Assembly (NCBI GenBank): GCA_033977485.1
Contig: CM066988.1
Coordinates: 75,259,169 to 75,323,168, forward strand
Origin: Hydrangea macrophylla
Taxonomy: Eukaryota; Streptophyta; Magnoliopsida; Cornales; Hydrangeaceae
Direction of reading: 5' to 3'
Length of the DNA stretch: 64,000 bases
A program made the position numbers and the translations under genes. Below are positions 1 through 12,040 of the stretch, piece after piece (the stretch's first letter is position 1; the number at the start of each line of letters is the position of its first letter). The notes beneath the pieces are model-generated. The model was not told the DNA's origin. It did not search any database and saw only the letters and a list, made by a program, of their open reading frames with translations.

Positions 1-31
1 CAAATACAAAACATATTATCAAAGATAGCAG

Positions 32-340
32 CATGTCACTATCACAAAGAATCACAAAATTAGATTCATTTTGCAGATGTTATTGCCTTTACGGCACTGC
101 TTACGTAAACACAGTGATGTATCACCAAAGATTAGTAGCATGATATTGAACAAAAGATACTGTAACATGTCGTTGACAACAACGTTTCTTCAAATTGCCC
201 AAATAATTGCAATATTATTACCATTTCAGATGATACTATCTTTACAATACTGTCCAGATAAAGACAGTACTATGTCACAAAGACAAAACGTTTTTCAAAG
301 ATTTTAACATGTCACTGTCACATAGAATCGCAAAATTAGG
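32..340. repeat. Pair of diverged direct repeats at window edge
   Basis: A segment starting CATGTCACTATCACAAAGAA at 32 recurs at 308 with a few substitutions, giving a period of 276 bp. Between them are weaker echoes of the same words. No coding capacity is convincing here. It may be the edge of a tandem array or of an LTR cut by the window; I cannot classify it. Confidence 0.4.
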
Positions 341-355
341 GCCATTTAGCAGAAG

Positions 356-414
356 TTTTTTTTTTTTTTTAAATAAAAATTTTCATTTTGTTTTGAACGG
401 AAGCAAATTTTATT
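356..414 (-). terminator. LINE poly(A) signal and poly(A) tail
   Basis: On the minus strand AATAAA (plus 409-414) is followed about 40 nt later by A15 (plus 356-370), as expected of a retroposed polyadenylated transcript. Confidence 0.6.
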
Positions 415-698
415 ACCGAGCCAAAAATATCAAATCTATAACATGAATCAAGGTTTCCAACGTAGACCTTAAAGACCCCAAAATGGAACAAGAAAAACCC
501 CAAACACACCAAAACAAACAGTGCCCATAGCAATCCCAACCCCCTAGCAAGCAGAGAGAGGAAACACCCCAATAAAGAACACCAACCCATCAAACTACAG
601 AAACAAGCCACTAAAAAGAATTCTAAAATGGATCAAATCAAGATCACCAAGAAGAACTAGCCCATTAAGATCAATCCAGTGAGACACTTAAAAACTCT

Positions 699-844
699 GA
701 GTAATATTTGGGGCACGAACAACTTCCACTAACACTTACTAACACACTCTATCTGTCTCCTAGTGGCCCCGCAGTACCAGTAGGAGAGAGATAGAGTGTG
801 TTAGTAAGTGTTAGTAGAAGTTGTTAGTGCCCCTAGCATTGCCC
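699..844. mobile_element. Mutator-type MITE, 146 bp foldback
   Basis: Two arms of about 50 bp are nearly perfect inverted repeats around a short loop near 760-780. Ends read GAGTAATATTTGGGG and, inverted, GGGCAATGCTAGGGG. The flanks are 9-bp near-duplicates (690-698 and 845-853, 8 of 9 identical, core AAAACTCT), the length typical of Mutator transposition. It has no coding capacity. The same terminal consensus is seen in the MITEs at 16453 and 17627. Confidence 0.75.
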
Positions 845-1976
845 TAAAACTCTAGAGATAAATTAGCCTAAGCAACAACAAACCAGTTAGAATGGATAGA
901 GAAGCACCTACCAAACCTGCAAATTTGAGATCACAACAGCAAAGAAACTGAGCCGGAAAATTAAACATAGTAAGATAAAAGTACCTATCATGGAACTACT
1001 GCAGAGGTAAGTAAGCCAAAATCAGCAACTCGGAGCCAAGAGAGAGAACATTATCCATATGGTGTAGATTCCAAACCAAATTAGAAACCAATAGAAGGTC
1101 GACTCGACTAGAAAAACCTCATTCACGCTATTTGTAAAGCAGCCGAATGAAAATAACCCGATAGCACCCCGCAAACCAATTCCACAACATGATTAGAAGT
1201 AGAATCCAAGAAGGCAAGACCATTCCAATCAGAATTAACAAAAAACAGCATCAGAAGCAGCCCTAGCACCGGATCAGCATCCATTTTGCCCACAAGAAAG
1301 AATCAATAATCTGAACACCCTTCAACATTTGACTCTCTTAGCCTTCATGTCATGAAAAATAACGTGGATTCTTTCACACAGAGCAGAAAACTTCTAACGG
1401 CAACCTTAGATAGTTCCTTAAACTCCACAAACCATCGATGACATCCAAAGGACACAACACCCTTGGCATATAGAATATGATTGAAAATATGGCCCATACC
1501 CATTTTGCTATATGCTGAGAACAGCAGTTGCAGGGTCCGAATAAAGACTGAACGGGCCAAAAAGACGATATAAAGGAAGAAAAGCTAACACAAGGATTGA
1601 AGGCACAACCAACATGACCTAAGATACAACCTTGACATACCCCAATACAAACACACACAAAAGAAGCAACAAGAAAACAGACTTATACAATGGAAACAAA
1701 ATCAAAAGAGGAGATCAAAACCACGAAAAGAAAAGAGATAAGAGACAGACCAACAAGAAATAGATCCCATTACAGGACCTTCCACGAAGACACACCAATA
1801 AATAGAAACTAAAATGGCAGGACCCAACTTCAACCACATCACTCCCAGACCAAAGAAACCGAACCAATCCTGTCAAAAAACACCCAATAAATAGAGAAAC
1901 TAAGAGACAAAAATAAACAGAAATGACTCACAATAATCCTACAAAGACACGCCCCTACCCCTCAATACTCTCCAAT

Positions 1977-1992
1977 GGGGGGGGGGGGGGGG
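1977..1992. repeat. G16 homopolymer
   Basis: Sixteen consecutive G on the plus strand, just beyond the end of the LINE RNase H coding block. Length may be affected by assembly error. Confidence 0.85.
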
Positions 1993-1998
1993 AAGTAT

Positions 1999-2840
1999 TT
2001 ATAAAAAGCATAGGAAAAGATGGGACGATTGACCAACACCCATTTTAGCAAGTGAATCCATGGAGTCCCCCTCTCGCAAAGTGTGATTTACAGAGACTAA
2101 ACCCATACTCATCAAATGAGTCTGTATTTCATTGATGATGAAATTATACTTACAAAATTTCTCAGATTTATCTAGAACCCATAAAATTGCTACCTTCAAA
2201 TCACTCTCTATAATCAGGTTATAATTTTAAATCCAATTTGATGACTAAGCCACCACTAATCTCAGCCAAGTTTGATTCGCCTCCACAATAGATTTAGAAA
2301 ACAAAATTTTCACATCGCCTTGCCAATCTCGCTAAACCCTCCAATCTCTGCTAGACTCAGCTTACCCAAGGACGATCCATGGACATTAAACTTGTATGAG
2401 CCACAAGGCGGAGGGCACAATTTGACCCTTTTCAAGATAGAGGTGGTACTATGGAAAATCGTAGATTCCATTAAGTTTATCAACATGTCATTTGTCAAGA
2501 AATTACTAGAAGGGTAATAAGACTTTGGAATGCAGTTCCGCACATTCCACCATTGACTCCACCATTGTGACATAGAATTTGGAATGCAGTTCCGCACATT
2601 CCACCATCCCAATGTATAATATCACATAACATATACTTTTGGACATAGTAGAAAAAGATGATCAATACCTTCATTATATTCACCACACAAACAACACACC
2701 CCTATCTTAAAGGCCCACACTAAACCGCACCCAGTTTGTTTTAACCGCAATAGGACCTTAGAAGTTGCCACAAGAATAATTCAACTTTTGGAGGAACTAT
2801 ACCCAGCAACACTATCATACCCCAACCCGCAATGACTGAT
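1999..2840 (-). pseudogene. LINE reverse transcriptase C-terminus: zf-RVT and RNase H, decayed
   Basis: Read on the minus strand, the segment starts with GIVPPKVELFLWQLL, the usual lead-in to the zinc-binding domain of plant LINE reverse transcriptases. It continues with CCLCGEYNEGIDHLFLLCP, which supplies the cysteines and histidine of zf-RVT (about 2640-2700). About 200 bp further is an RNase H domain: a CGSYKFNVHGSS segment (the D of FNVDGSS is replaced by H), then ESD-like and LREGDSMDSLAKMGV segments ending near 2030. Several frameshifts and stops separate these blocks, and a 54-bp duplication lies between zf-RVT and RNase H. The RNase H would degrade the RNA strand during target-primed reverse transcription. 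Non-functional relic. Confidence 0.65.
2524..2607. repeat. 54-bp tandem duplication inside LINE relic
   Basis: A 30-bp word beginning TTTGGAATGCAGTTCCGCAC occurs at 2524 and 2578, so a 54-bp unit is partly duplicated. It lies between the zinc-binding and RNase H blocks of the LINE and contributes to its frame loss. Confidence 0.8.
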
Positions 2841-2853
2841 TAGGACCATACAA

Positions 2854-4443
2854 CAATGTCACAAAGACCTAAACATTCATTCATTAATGTTCCAAAACAA
2901 AGTTTAGGATTAAACTTCACAAAGCTACCTCAAGTCTACACATACATGTCAAAATCGAAAGAAAATTCATTTAAAAAAAACCTCCAAGCTTTGGAAATCA
3001 AAAGTAATATTTTTTTTGGGTTAATAGAACCCTTGAGGTACCCTTTCATCAAGTTAGAAGTTGCTGGAAACCAAAATTTAAAACCAACTCAGAGGGTCTT
3101 TCGATCGGTCGACCGGATTCGTTCGACTAGTCGAATGGGACTTTGGCAGAATCCCTGTCAAATCTACAGAATTTTGCATTCCCCTGCATTGCCAAAACTA
3201 ATATAACCTCATAATCATTCACCAATCCACCCAACATCAACATAAGTCATACCAAATGAGTTTACATCACTCCTTACCCAAATTCACATCCAAATTGAAC
3301 ATAAACATCTAACCAAACTCATGACTTCCGAATTTACATAAACATAAACATTATACAAGAGTTTTAACATTATGAGTCGAACATGTCAACTTAACGAACT
3401 ACCAACCTAGTTACTACTTGTGGATTAAAAGATACATCCAAGGCTCATAACATAACTAAACCACAAGCCTTAGCTACACATATTACACACATAAAACCAT
3501 TATCTGAATTCCCAAATATCTGAATTACAAGTTTTACAAGCATAACTAGCATATGAACAATATCCATGAAAGCCCACCCGTCACGCTGATCATTTCGTCT
3601 TAACCACTTGATATGTACTTGTGGTGGTTATTCAATAACCATAACAGAAAGTAAAATTTGTTTAAGCTTCCTCTTAGTGAGATAACTAATCATACTATCG
3701 GCATGTTTAAATTGAAATGCAATAACCCAACATGAATTATCATTCTAGTCTTTGGAATGTCAAGTAATCAAAACACCACCCCCGGGTCCTTTCACCCCTG
3801 ATCTTCCTCACTCTTTTATTGCATATAGCATCTCTCGTTTGACCTCGAAGGCATCACTGTCATTTCATTGTAGTCGTCACCATGCTCTACTCTTGAGGGC
3901 TTCCATTCCCTTCCTTCCTATGGGACTTATAAATGGTGATCATTACATGATTTCCCTTTGACCTGGCAAACAAGCAACTAATCTTATAGATATGGCAATC
4001 TTCATATTATTGACATGCTTGTCCTAATTTTTACAAATGAATAGCATGTTAATCATGAACTAAGCATATTAAGCTACAATTATCACATCTACACATTTCA
4101 ACACCCTATTTTGGAATTATAACACTCACCTCTTCAATTAATAACCAAATGAGCTTTAAAAAAAACCCCCCAATTCTTACAATTCCAAGCTCAATTTTCA
4201 CTCTTGAGCAATTGCTGCAAGAATTTGATAAATCACTTGTTACCGACTAAAATGAGTCACCAAAATTTGACGATTAAAATATACAAGAAAGGTATAGAAA
4301 CGTTCGTCTCACCTCTATGAGTCTGAATATGACTTCGGTGTGCTAATCAGAGATCGGACGATGAAGAAATAACATCAAAAAGTCATCAGGAGGCTTGTAT
4401 TCTCCTCTCTCTAACTGAACTTTCTCTCCCTACGTGTTATGTT
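2854..4443 (-). mobile_element. Tekay-like LTR (element G), part 1
   Basis: On the minus strand this resembles the LTR of element D (47152-49562) in layout and scattered words, including the TGGTTATTGAATAACCA segment (here near 3625-3642, in D near 48430) and a palindrome pair close to the LTR 3' end. The plus-strand boundary TGTCACAAAG at 2854 matches the TGTCACGCC boundary of elements A, B and C. The LTR is interrupted at 4443 by a Copia insertion and resumes at 13487. Where its 5' end lies is uncertain. Confidence 0.5.
3106..3135. promoter_or_regulatory. Palindrome pair in LTR G
   Basis: CGGTCGACCG (3106-3115) and TTCGACTAGTCGAA (3122-3135) are perfect palindromes with centres 18 bp apart. 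The position, near the 3' end of a Tekay-like LTR, matches the palindromes of element D. The role is unknown. Confidence 0.6.
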
Positions 4444-5886
4444 TGTTGCGATTGTGCCCTCAAGGCTATTACTTAATGCGTAGGACATTTTGATTGTTAT
4501 AATTATGGATATCAATTTATATTACTTTATGCATGATTTATGAGATGGATGGTTGTAATCCTTAGATAACATTGTAAGAATTCGTATGTATGTATGAGAT
4601 GCATACATGTAAGATATGAATTTCTATTCATAGATATTTAGAATTGTCACAGTGGATGATGAGATTGGATACCTCATCAGGTCTACACTGTAGCATGATT
4701 AACTACCATAAGATGGAGTGGTGTATCTCATTCACTAGATTATGCGACTCTTAGTTAATATGCTAATGCATGTCATGCATTGATAGACCATAAGCTTTCC
4801 TATTAACACTCTATCACTATCAATAGTTAATAGGAACTCATAACTTGTATACGATACGTGTTCTCAATCTTGAGACAATTAATTATGAACAGAACCCATG
4901 TGTGTGATTGCTTTGACTTACCAATCAATGAGATCTTCAAGATCAATACCTGGGTATCTTGGGTAATCATGGCTTATAGTGTTGTGAATGTATATTATCA
5001 AGATAGAATCTACTCTCGTATTAAAGAGTAAGCGTTCCCTTGAGAATATCACCAAATTGGTTACTGAGAACTACAGTCTTGTTGATAAGTAGTTATTAAT
5101 ATATTTGGTAATCATGAGAGGTGAATGACACTCAAGGAATAGAAGATGTATTCATGATTCAAGTTGACAGTACAGTTATCTGACTACCTGAATGTGATTA
5201 CAAATGCTGAAGGTAGAGGGACATTAGTATCACCTTATAAGTCAGTTACCACTTCAGATATGTTTCTATGCATTGGAGTGCAGTTATCTTTATTCTATGG
5301 AATTAATGGTAACTGATCAGTTAGTTAATTCATGAATTAAGAAGTCTAATCACAGAGGAATTAATAACTTATCTAAGCCAATAAATAAGAACCTAGGAGG
5401 TCCCATTCTTAGCTCCATAAGAATGCTTGGAAAGGCAGGGAGAGGTGAACCAATCGATTGGATGGGGACCAATCGATTCATACACATTCAATCGATTGGA
5501 TGGGGTCTAATCGATCGCAACTTAGGTCAGTTGGAAAACTTATAAATAGGAGGACTTGCGAGACATAATGTGATGAACGTCGTTTTCTTCTCCTAGAAAG
5601 TCCAGACCTATTCTAAGTGCTCTAGACCTTTCTCATCTCTCTATTAGGGTTCCCACAAGCCTTAGCCTTTCGGGAAGCATTCAAGGAGATATAAGAGTGA
5701 AGACTTTCTAGATGAAGCTACTGGACATTCAAGAGAAGAACTTTCAAAGTTGGGTTCAAGACCACGATGGTATGTTCTAACTTCTTTGGCATCACTTGAT
5801 TCAATAAGAAGTAGTTCTTGGTTACTAAAGTTTTGAACTTTATCTTCTACTACAAAATTAAGTTTTTCAAAACCTAAATTCCAACA
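4444..5886 (+). repeat. 5' LTR of Copia element
   Basis: The 1443-bp repeat starts TGTTGCGATT and ends TTCCAACA. It contains four CAATCGATTG-type palindromes directly upstream of a TATAAATA box at 5541-5548. A partner copy lies at 12041-13486. Confidence 0.88.
5451..5548 (+). promoter_or_regulatory. Copia promoter: palindrome array plus TATA box
   Basis: Palindromic words start at 5451, 5470, 5489 and 5508: two exact CAATCGATTG and two one-step variants, evenly 19 bp apart. TATAAATA follows at 5541-5548, about 30 bp after the last word. The same layout is kept in the 3' LTR (about 13041-13140), though some words there have mutated. Confidence 0.7.
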
Positions 5887-5888
5887 AT

Positions 5889-5901
5889 TGGTATCAGAGC
5901 C
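5889..5901 (+). other. Primer-binding site (initiator tRNA-Met)
   Basis: TGGTATCAGAGCC, complementary to the 3' end of plant initiator tRNA-Met, lies just downstream of the 5' LTR and is where minus-strand cDNA synthesis would start. Confidence 0.9.
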
Positions 5902-6053
5902 ACGCTTATTCAAATCTAATAATGTATTTTGGAACACTAGTTTGATATACATTTTTTTAGTACTTTTCTAAAAATGCATCAAGACAGATATGTTTCTGCA
6001 ATAGTTTCACAGCAGATAATAAATCTATGTAGTATTTGACATACTAGGATGTT

Positions 6054-6300
6054 CAATCGATTGGATGGGTTCAATTGATTGGATGGGTTCTAATCGATTG
6101 GACTGGGTTCAATCAATTGGAAGGGTTTTCTCTGTCCAAAATTTTCACAGTTTTAAAAGTTAAAAAAATTCTTTTTTTTTAACATTTTATACCATTTTGG
6201 AAAAATTTTGAATCTATTTATGATCTTTATCTTCCAATCGATTAGATGGGGTCCAATCGATTGGAAGGCGTAAAATTGATTGAATGGCTTCAATCAATTG
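6054..6300 (+). promoter_or_regulatory. Two palindrome arrays in Copia leader
   Basis: CAATCGATTG and close variants (CAATTGATTG, TAATCGATTG, CAATCAATTG) start at 6054, 6072, 6091 and 6110, then at 6235, 6254, about 6273 and 6291. The pitch is 18-19 bp throughout. This is transcribed leader between primer-binding site and gag, so the words would also be present in genomic RNA. Confidence 0.65.
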
Positions 6301-7204
6301 TATGGGACAGAGAACACAAGATGCTGTTTTAAAGGACTAACTACTTCATGAAGTGTTTATGAAGTATGTGAATTAATTAGGGGTTCCAAAGAATGTACTA
6401 TATTGTTGTATGCATTTTTAAGTATAGCTAATCTATTGCAGGTTACCTTATCTCTCATGGGAATGTGTGAATGTTTGATTCAAATTTTATATTTAAATTA
6501 TGGTTTGTTTAAGGCAATGTAAAGGGCATTATGACTTCAATCCTGCAAATAGATAAGTCACAATTATGCTTGTTTACATGTTTGATATAATGACTGCATG
6601 GATGTGAAAACTATTTTCAAAATAAAATGAAAAACTATTTTGACACATTAGTAGATATTGGATATTTATGGGTAATGTGGAAATACATTTTGAAAAGCAA
6701 AATCAATAATTACAAAAATCTAGTGGGAGAACGATTTTCATTTATATATAAATACCATGGTCTTTCATTAACGGTTCGTTGTAAGATGAATTGAATACTG
6801 TGTCATTCATTTATAAATGATCATTCCATTCGGAGGGCAGACAATTCATTGGTTACTAGGTATGAACTCCCTATGGATAGATGAAATTAATGAGACATGT
6901 TAGAGGGTGACTGACATTCAGAGGTGCTACTTGAGATAGTTGTCATTGGATTCTAGTTAATGGTGAACACTAGCTAAGCTCTGGTTAAGGGACTTCACTC
7001 AGAGCATTATCCAGAAACTTAGAGACCAAATGGTCAGGAATCATGACCTATTTTGCAAGAGTTACATGGAGGACAGTGATGATGGGATTCCCAATCAGAC
7101 AATAAAATGATGACCATCACTCGGAGGCTTCATTTAATCGTTTTAATATTCTGACGACTACGTTTTCGCAAATAAGAGTTTTAAGGATTCTTCTATTTTA
7201 AACA

Positions 7205-8077
7205 TTGTCAAAATTAATGATGTCCATATTTATATGGTCTTTTATTTGTTTCATTTTCATCATGTCTGCATCTAGTCCACTTCCTGCAATCTTGTTTCAG
7301 AATAAGCTGATCGAAAATAATTATGTCAAATGGTTAATTGACTTGGATGATTTTCTTACCATTTCTTGTTGGCCACCTCTAGACTATGACACCCCAACAG
7401 TCTTTGTGGATCAATATTGACGGTGGATAAAATCTAATGGCAAGGCTCGCTGGTACTGATTGGACTCTATGTCTAATATGTTAAAGTTGCATCATCAAGC
7501 TTTTAGTACTGCTTGTGTCATTTTGTTGAACCTCAAAGAAATGTTTGGGAAACTGAGCCGAACTGTAAAACTTAAGGCCTTGCATTTAGTCATAGACACT
7601 AGAATGTCAGAAGGAACTTCGATTAGAGAGCATTCTTTTAAAATGATTTCTTATTTCAAAGTTTTGAAAGTTCTGGGTGCCGTCATCAGTGGTGACACTC
7701 AAGTTCACATGATCTTGCATTCATTGCCTACATCATTCACTCAATTTAAATTAGATTTCAAATTGAATAAAATTGTTTTCTCAACAAGTGAATTGATAAG
7801 CTCTCTTGAAGCAATGGATAAGATAATTAAAGAGGAGTCAAATGTTGAGAACATTGAAAAGGTTTCATCTTCTAAAACTAAGCCTACGGGTGTAAGTTTG
7901 AAGAAGGAGAAACAAGGCTCTAAGATAGGTGGGCTTAAACCAATGATTGGTAAGAAGGAAACAAAGGAAAGGGAAAGGCTGATGCTAAGCCCAAAGGAAA
8001 GTGTTTCTATTGCGGCATTAAGGGGCATTGGAAAAGGAACTGTATGGGATACTTGGCTAGCAGAATGCAAGGTATGA
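7205..8077 (+). pseudogene. Copia gag with CCHC zinc knuckle, broken
   Basis: The capsid-like part reads through segments such as FQNKLIENNYVKWLIDLDDF, LLNLKEMFG, TRMSEGTSIREH, LGAVISGDTQVHMILHSLP and ELISSLEAMD, the pattern of plant Copia Gag (UBN2-type). A nucleocapsid zinc knuckle CFYCGIKGHWKRNC lies at about 8000-8045, in a different frame from the upstream block. Stops near 7421 and 7457 and this frameshift disable it. Gag would form the virus-like particle that packages element RNA. The start at 7205 is the first in-frame ATG and uncertain. Confidence 0.75.
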
Positions 8078-8639
8078 TCTAGCCACTTGGTAATTGAAGT
8101 AAGTTGTTAAAACATATACTTCAAATACTTGAAGCATCAACTTTGATTTTTCTGATTAGATCAGTAATAGTTGCAGGAATTCAGATAGACCGGAATGTGC
8201 AGTGATTGGAAGATCTTGATTGCATTGCGATTCTAATACAAGAGTTGTGATTAGAATAGTAGCTTTATTTGTAATAAGACTTCGGAGTTGTCAGATTTGA
8301 TTTCAGTTTTAAATTATTGATTAAAAGTTATTCCCTGATTTTGATACTAAAATGGTTAATAAAAGAAGCTGTTCTTTTATTTGTGTCAGATAACTTGTCA
8401 AGGAAGTATTTCATGTTTTGTTCCTAATTCTCATAAATTATCTGTTTTAGTATTTAAATAACTCGGTGGTATTTTACCATCTAAAAGATAGTCCCTTCAT
8501 CTAAATCTCTAAGTTTTGGCATGGTAGATTATATTAATCCAACTAGGACATGATAGGGTATGAAGGATGTGATCCTGAACTCTTTTGGTTGGAGATGCCA
8601 CCGCCTATCTATTTATCCTATTTAGAGGTGAAACAATCG

Positions 8640-9300
8640 TGTGATCCTTTTGAAAGATCATGGGGCCAAAGACTTGATAGAATTAGTGCATACTGACATA
8701 TGCAGGACAATAAGCATTAGATTTAAAAATTGTTATGACTATTTCAAGATAGTGTTATAAATTTATCTATTGCACTGAAATCCTCGACAATTTGAAGAAA
8801 ATTAAAGAATTTAGGAATAAGGAGCTATTGGCAAATGGTGTAATCACCTATTTGATTTGATCAAAGTGGTGAGTATTTCTTCAATAATCTTATTGTGCAA
8901 ATGAGAGAAGAATTGGACTTTTCTCAAGTGTTAAGTCACGGAATGGTGTAGAGGCAAGAAGGAACTGCTATTCTTTAGATATGACTGGACCATGAGATGA
9001 GTTGTTTGCAGATACTTACTTTTTTTTTGGAAACTATAGTGTTCATACTTAATCTTATTCAAATCAAATCTCTCATGTTGACAACCTCAAAGTTGTAAAA
9101 CGGACACTAGTCCAGTCTCATGGTAACTTTGGATAAGGTTATCTAGCACGTAAGTGTAAGGGAAAGATGAGTGTTTTGGAATCAAGATTGTAAGTATGCT
9201 AATTTTGTAGGGTATCCAAAATGAACGATAATTCTTGAGAAATAAGGAGTAAAATAGATAATCTCTCAAAGCAATTTATAAATTATACATTTACTACGCT
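8640..9300 (+). pseudogene. Copia integrase/pol remnants
   Basis: Short blocks recall Copia integrase: KDLIELVHTDIC near 8675-8710, where the D is the first catalytic aspartate of the DDE core, and KIKEFRN-like residues near 8795-8825. Many frameshifts and stops occur and no long reading frame remains. The region 9300-10007 has no block I can assign with confidence, though a leader-like module recurs at about 9655-9705. Confidence 0.5.
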
Positions 9301-10007
9301 TTATCTATTCCTACACTGGTACCTTGTCGTAGTGGGAGAACTGTTAGCAAAGCTGACAGATTCGTATGAATCTGATTTCTCCAATTACAAAGAGGCAATA
9401 TCTAACATAAATTAGGAGCATTGAACCATAGAGGTTAAAATTGGAAAGGTTGTACTTCGGTTCAGTCTGGATCTTTGTAATCACTTTCTATCTATAGGAT
9501 ATGTACATATATACACGGGAGATAAGAGGACGAGAACATAATAAGGCTATGCTTTTCAAGCTATGCCTGACACTGTTAGAATCCCCTTATCATTGGTATA
9601 AATCTCAATTTTGTGATTGGTAGTTAGATGTCCAGACCGTTTAATGAATAAAATGCTTTGTGTCATTCATTTATGAATGATCGTTCCATTCAGAGGATAG
9701 ACTATTCATTGGTCACTAGATATTATCTTAATTAGGACATCTACTTATAGAAACCGGATGGTTTCATGGTTAATGGTGAGGAAGCGATGTATATGAGTTG
9801 CACAAGTCTAATGACTTAAGCAAACATATAGAGATAAGGACATCTGTTTTTTTACCTAATGGTAAAAAAAATTTAGATTTATCTAAAATAATGATGTAGT
9901 TTATGTTCTATAAGCTTTTTCTTGTAAAGGAAGTGTGGTGGTAATTTAAGTTTCTAAATGTTGATAGTATCTTTATCATTAAAAATGATGGAAGAGTAGG
10001 GGTAGGC

Positions 10008-11057
10008 ATGCTTCGAGTCAACCCGATGTTTTGACCAAAACCTGAAATTTTAACACACTTCGGGTTAGATAAAAACTGAACTTAGTTCAATTCCAAATCG
10101 AACTGTATTAATTAGTTTGGTTCGGTTTTCGGTAGGAAAAATAGGTTCGATTCGAAACCAAATATCCGAAGTATTCCTAAAGCAAATATAAGATCGCTTC
10201 CTAGCCTGCCATAAATATTTAGAGCTAAACACTTACACCGGAAACTCTCCAGGCCATCCAGAGAGGTAGAGACTCCAGAATGCTCTCTCTCTCTCTTTCC
10301 CTCTCTCTTTCTAGATCTCTCAATCTCCACTCTCTCTCACTTTGAGTCTCCCTCAACTACTCTCTCTCTCACCACGCACCAATCTAGCAGAGGCGAGGAG
10401 CCGAGATAGCTCAGTCAATCGACTCACTCTCTCTATCTAGTCCAGCGGCATCATGTACTCTCTTTCTCCAGTCCTTCCTCTGTCTCCGGTGTCGGTAGGG
10501 AGAGGTATGGTTCTTTTTCTCTTAAACTCTCAGTCTCTCTCTCTCTCTCTATGTATATATATTATAGTCAGACTTCAATAACATAGAAGCCACAGTGCTA
10601 CTGTCTTGAAGTTAGTATCACAAGTATATTTTATTTAGTTGTTGTTTGATTTTGTATTCATGTTCTTTGATTTGAATTTGTATTCATGGAATCTTGTTCA
10701 AAGAATTTTATTCACGTTCTTTGTTATACTATCATTCTCAATTTTACTATCATTTTGATTTTGGATTGGTGTGGTTTTTCCTTTTTGTCAAAACATGTAA
10801 TTGGGATATTCAGAACTGGAATTGCTTGTAATAATTGGATAAAAATAGTTCAAAATCATATAGGATTTTGAACATCAAAAGATTTGGGTGAATCCCAACC
10901 CGAAGTTTCGAACCAAACCCGAACTTTCATTTTGAACTTTAACTATATTTTTGAACTTCATTTCAGTTCGGATTTTGATGCCAGTCCCCAAACCAAATCC
11001 GATCAACCCGACCAGAAAATTAAGGTTCGGACCCGACCTGATCAATTGCCCACCCCT
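10008..11057. mobile_element. Non-autonomous hAT-like element inserted in Copia pol
   Basis: Imperfect terminal inverted repeats GGGGTAGGCA and (inverted) GGGGTGGGCA bound a 1.05-kb segment that splits Copia reverse-transcriptase homology. Subterminal regions are rich in GGTTCGG/ACCCGAACC words on both sides. The interior has CT-rich tracts (10280-10380 and 10527-10550) and no transposase. The terminal sequence resembles plant hAT ends. No clean 8-bp target duplication was seen, so the superfamily call is tentative. Confidence 0.5.
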
Positions 11058-11061
11058 ATAG

Positions 11062-11690
11062 AGGATTATTGTCAATGGATGAAGTCATGTTGTTATGTAT
11101 ACTTGATATATGTGATCTAGGAGAGGCGAGCTATATTTTAAGAACTATGCTCATTCAAGATCAGAGGATAAAGATAATGAGATTATCTCTTACTTCTTAT
11201 ATTGGTAAGTTACTGACTAGTTTTGACATAGCAAATTTTGATAAAGGGTTCTTACCCTTTGGACTTGACCTAATATTCACTCAAGACTCGTGTCTTAAGA
11301 TGCAAGGTGAGAGGTCGTATGACAGGGATGCCATATGCTTTGGCTATGGGTAGCCTCATGTATGAAAATATTAGGTACTGGATGTCTATTACACCGTTAG
11401 GTTTGTTTGACAAATCTCGGTTCAAACTGTGTTCTGTTCGATGAACAACCATACGGCATATTCTCAAGATCTTGAGATGAACTTGAGAATCTATGTTGGG
11501 CGATGGTATTTTGGACAAAGTTTGAATTAGCTGTGCTAAATTATGATTTTCTAAGACAAATTTGGATTTTGATAAAGTCAAAATTAGGATGTGTCTAGTG
11601 ACATCCTTTTATTGAGGGTAATATCGAACGAGTCAGCTAATGATATGGTAGATCCCTTTACAAAATCTTATTGGGTAAGTTTTATGGATA
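11062..11690 (+). pseudogene. Copia reverse transcriptase / RNase H remnant
   Basis: After the hAT-like insert the reading resumes with DLGEASYILRTMLIQDQRIK and SLTSYIGKLLTSFDIANF-like residues, then KGFLPFG, ERSYDRDA and a SLMYE block. This is the well-conserved C-terminal part of Copia reverse transcriptase. A CDIPLIEGNIE-like and MVDPFTKS block near 11600-11670 is the end of RNase H. Frameshifts throughout make it non-functional. Confidence 0.72.
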
Positions 11691-11691
11691 A

Positions 11692-11976
11692 GGCTTAGTT
11701 TGGCCCCCATTTTGGTGCTTCTCCTTTTTTAAAGCATAATTTCATGTTAATTCATTGGGTAACTAGTTTATGAGCTTTGCAAAAATTGAACTTAAGGCTT
11801 TTTTAGGGGGAGCTTTTCGAAGCTCTAGAATGGAGCTTTTAAAAGCTCAAGTTTGCTTTTTGGTTTCATAATGTCCTTTTGAAGAGGAGTGTGACACTTG
11901 CATAAAATTATCAAATAACTTAGAAATAAATTGCATAAGTTCCTTTTAAAAAGCCACGTGGGAGCCAAACTAAGCC
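11692..11976. mobile_element. Tourist-type MITE (PIF/Harbinger), 285 bp
   Basis: Terminal inverted repeats GGCTTAGTTTGGCYCCC bound the segment, and TAA is duplicated on both sides (11689-11691 and 11977-11979). Three-base TAA/TTA duplications with GGC-type ends are diagnostic of PIF/Harbinger MITEs. It sits between the end of Copia RNase H and the 3' LTR. Confidence 0.85.
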
Positions 11977-12040
11977 TAAGTCACTTTGGCATTATTGGTG
12001 TTGGTTGTTAAACTAATTGGTTTTGAGTGCAATTAGAGTT

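Larger units (their letters stand above)
356..2853 (-). mobile_element. LINE (non-LTR retrotransposon) 3' portion
   Basis: On the minus strand this segment carries, in order, a reverse-transcriptase zinc-binding region, an RNase H domain, a long untranslated tail, an AATAAA signal and a terminal poly(A) run (T15 on the plus strand at 356-370). That is the 3' end of a plant L1-type LINE. The 5' part is missing: homology stops where a Ty3-type LTR begins at 2854. The roughly 1.6 kb tail after the RNase H domain is long for a LINE 3' UTR and may hold other insertions besides the MITE at 699-844. No target-site duplication was found. Confidence 0.62.

Noticed and set aside
1345..1658. Two overlapping minus-strand frames with WFVEFKEL- and CNCCSQHIA-like text
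   Set aside because: They lie in the LINE tail between RNase H and poly(A) and match no domain I know; not enough to call a gene.
10395..10445. GATAGCTCAGTCAA text resembling a tRNA A-box/D-arm
   Set aside because: No T-arm, acceptor pairing or B-box at the right distance.
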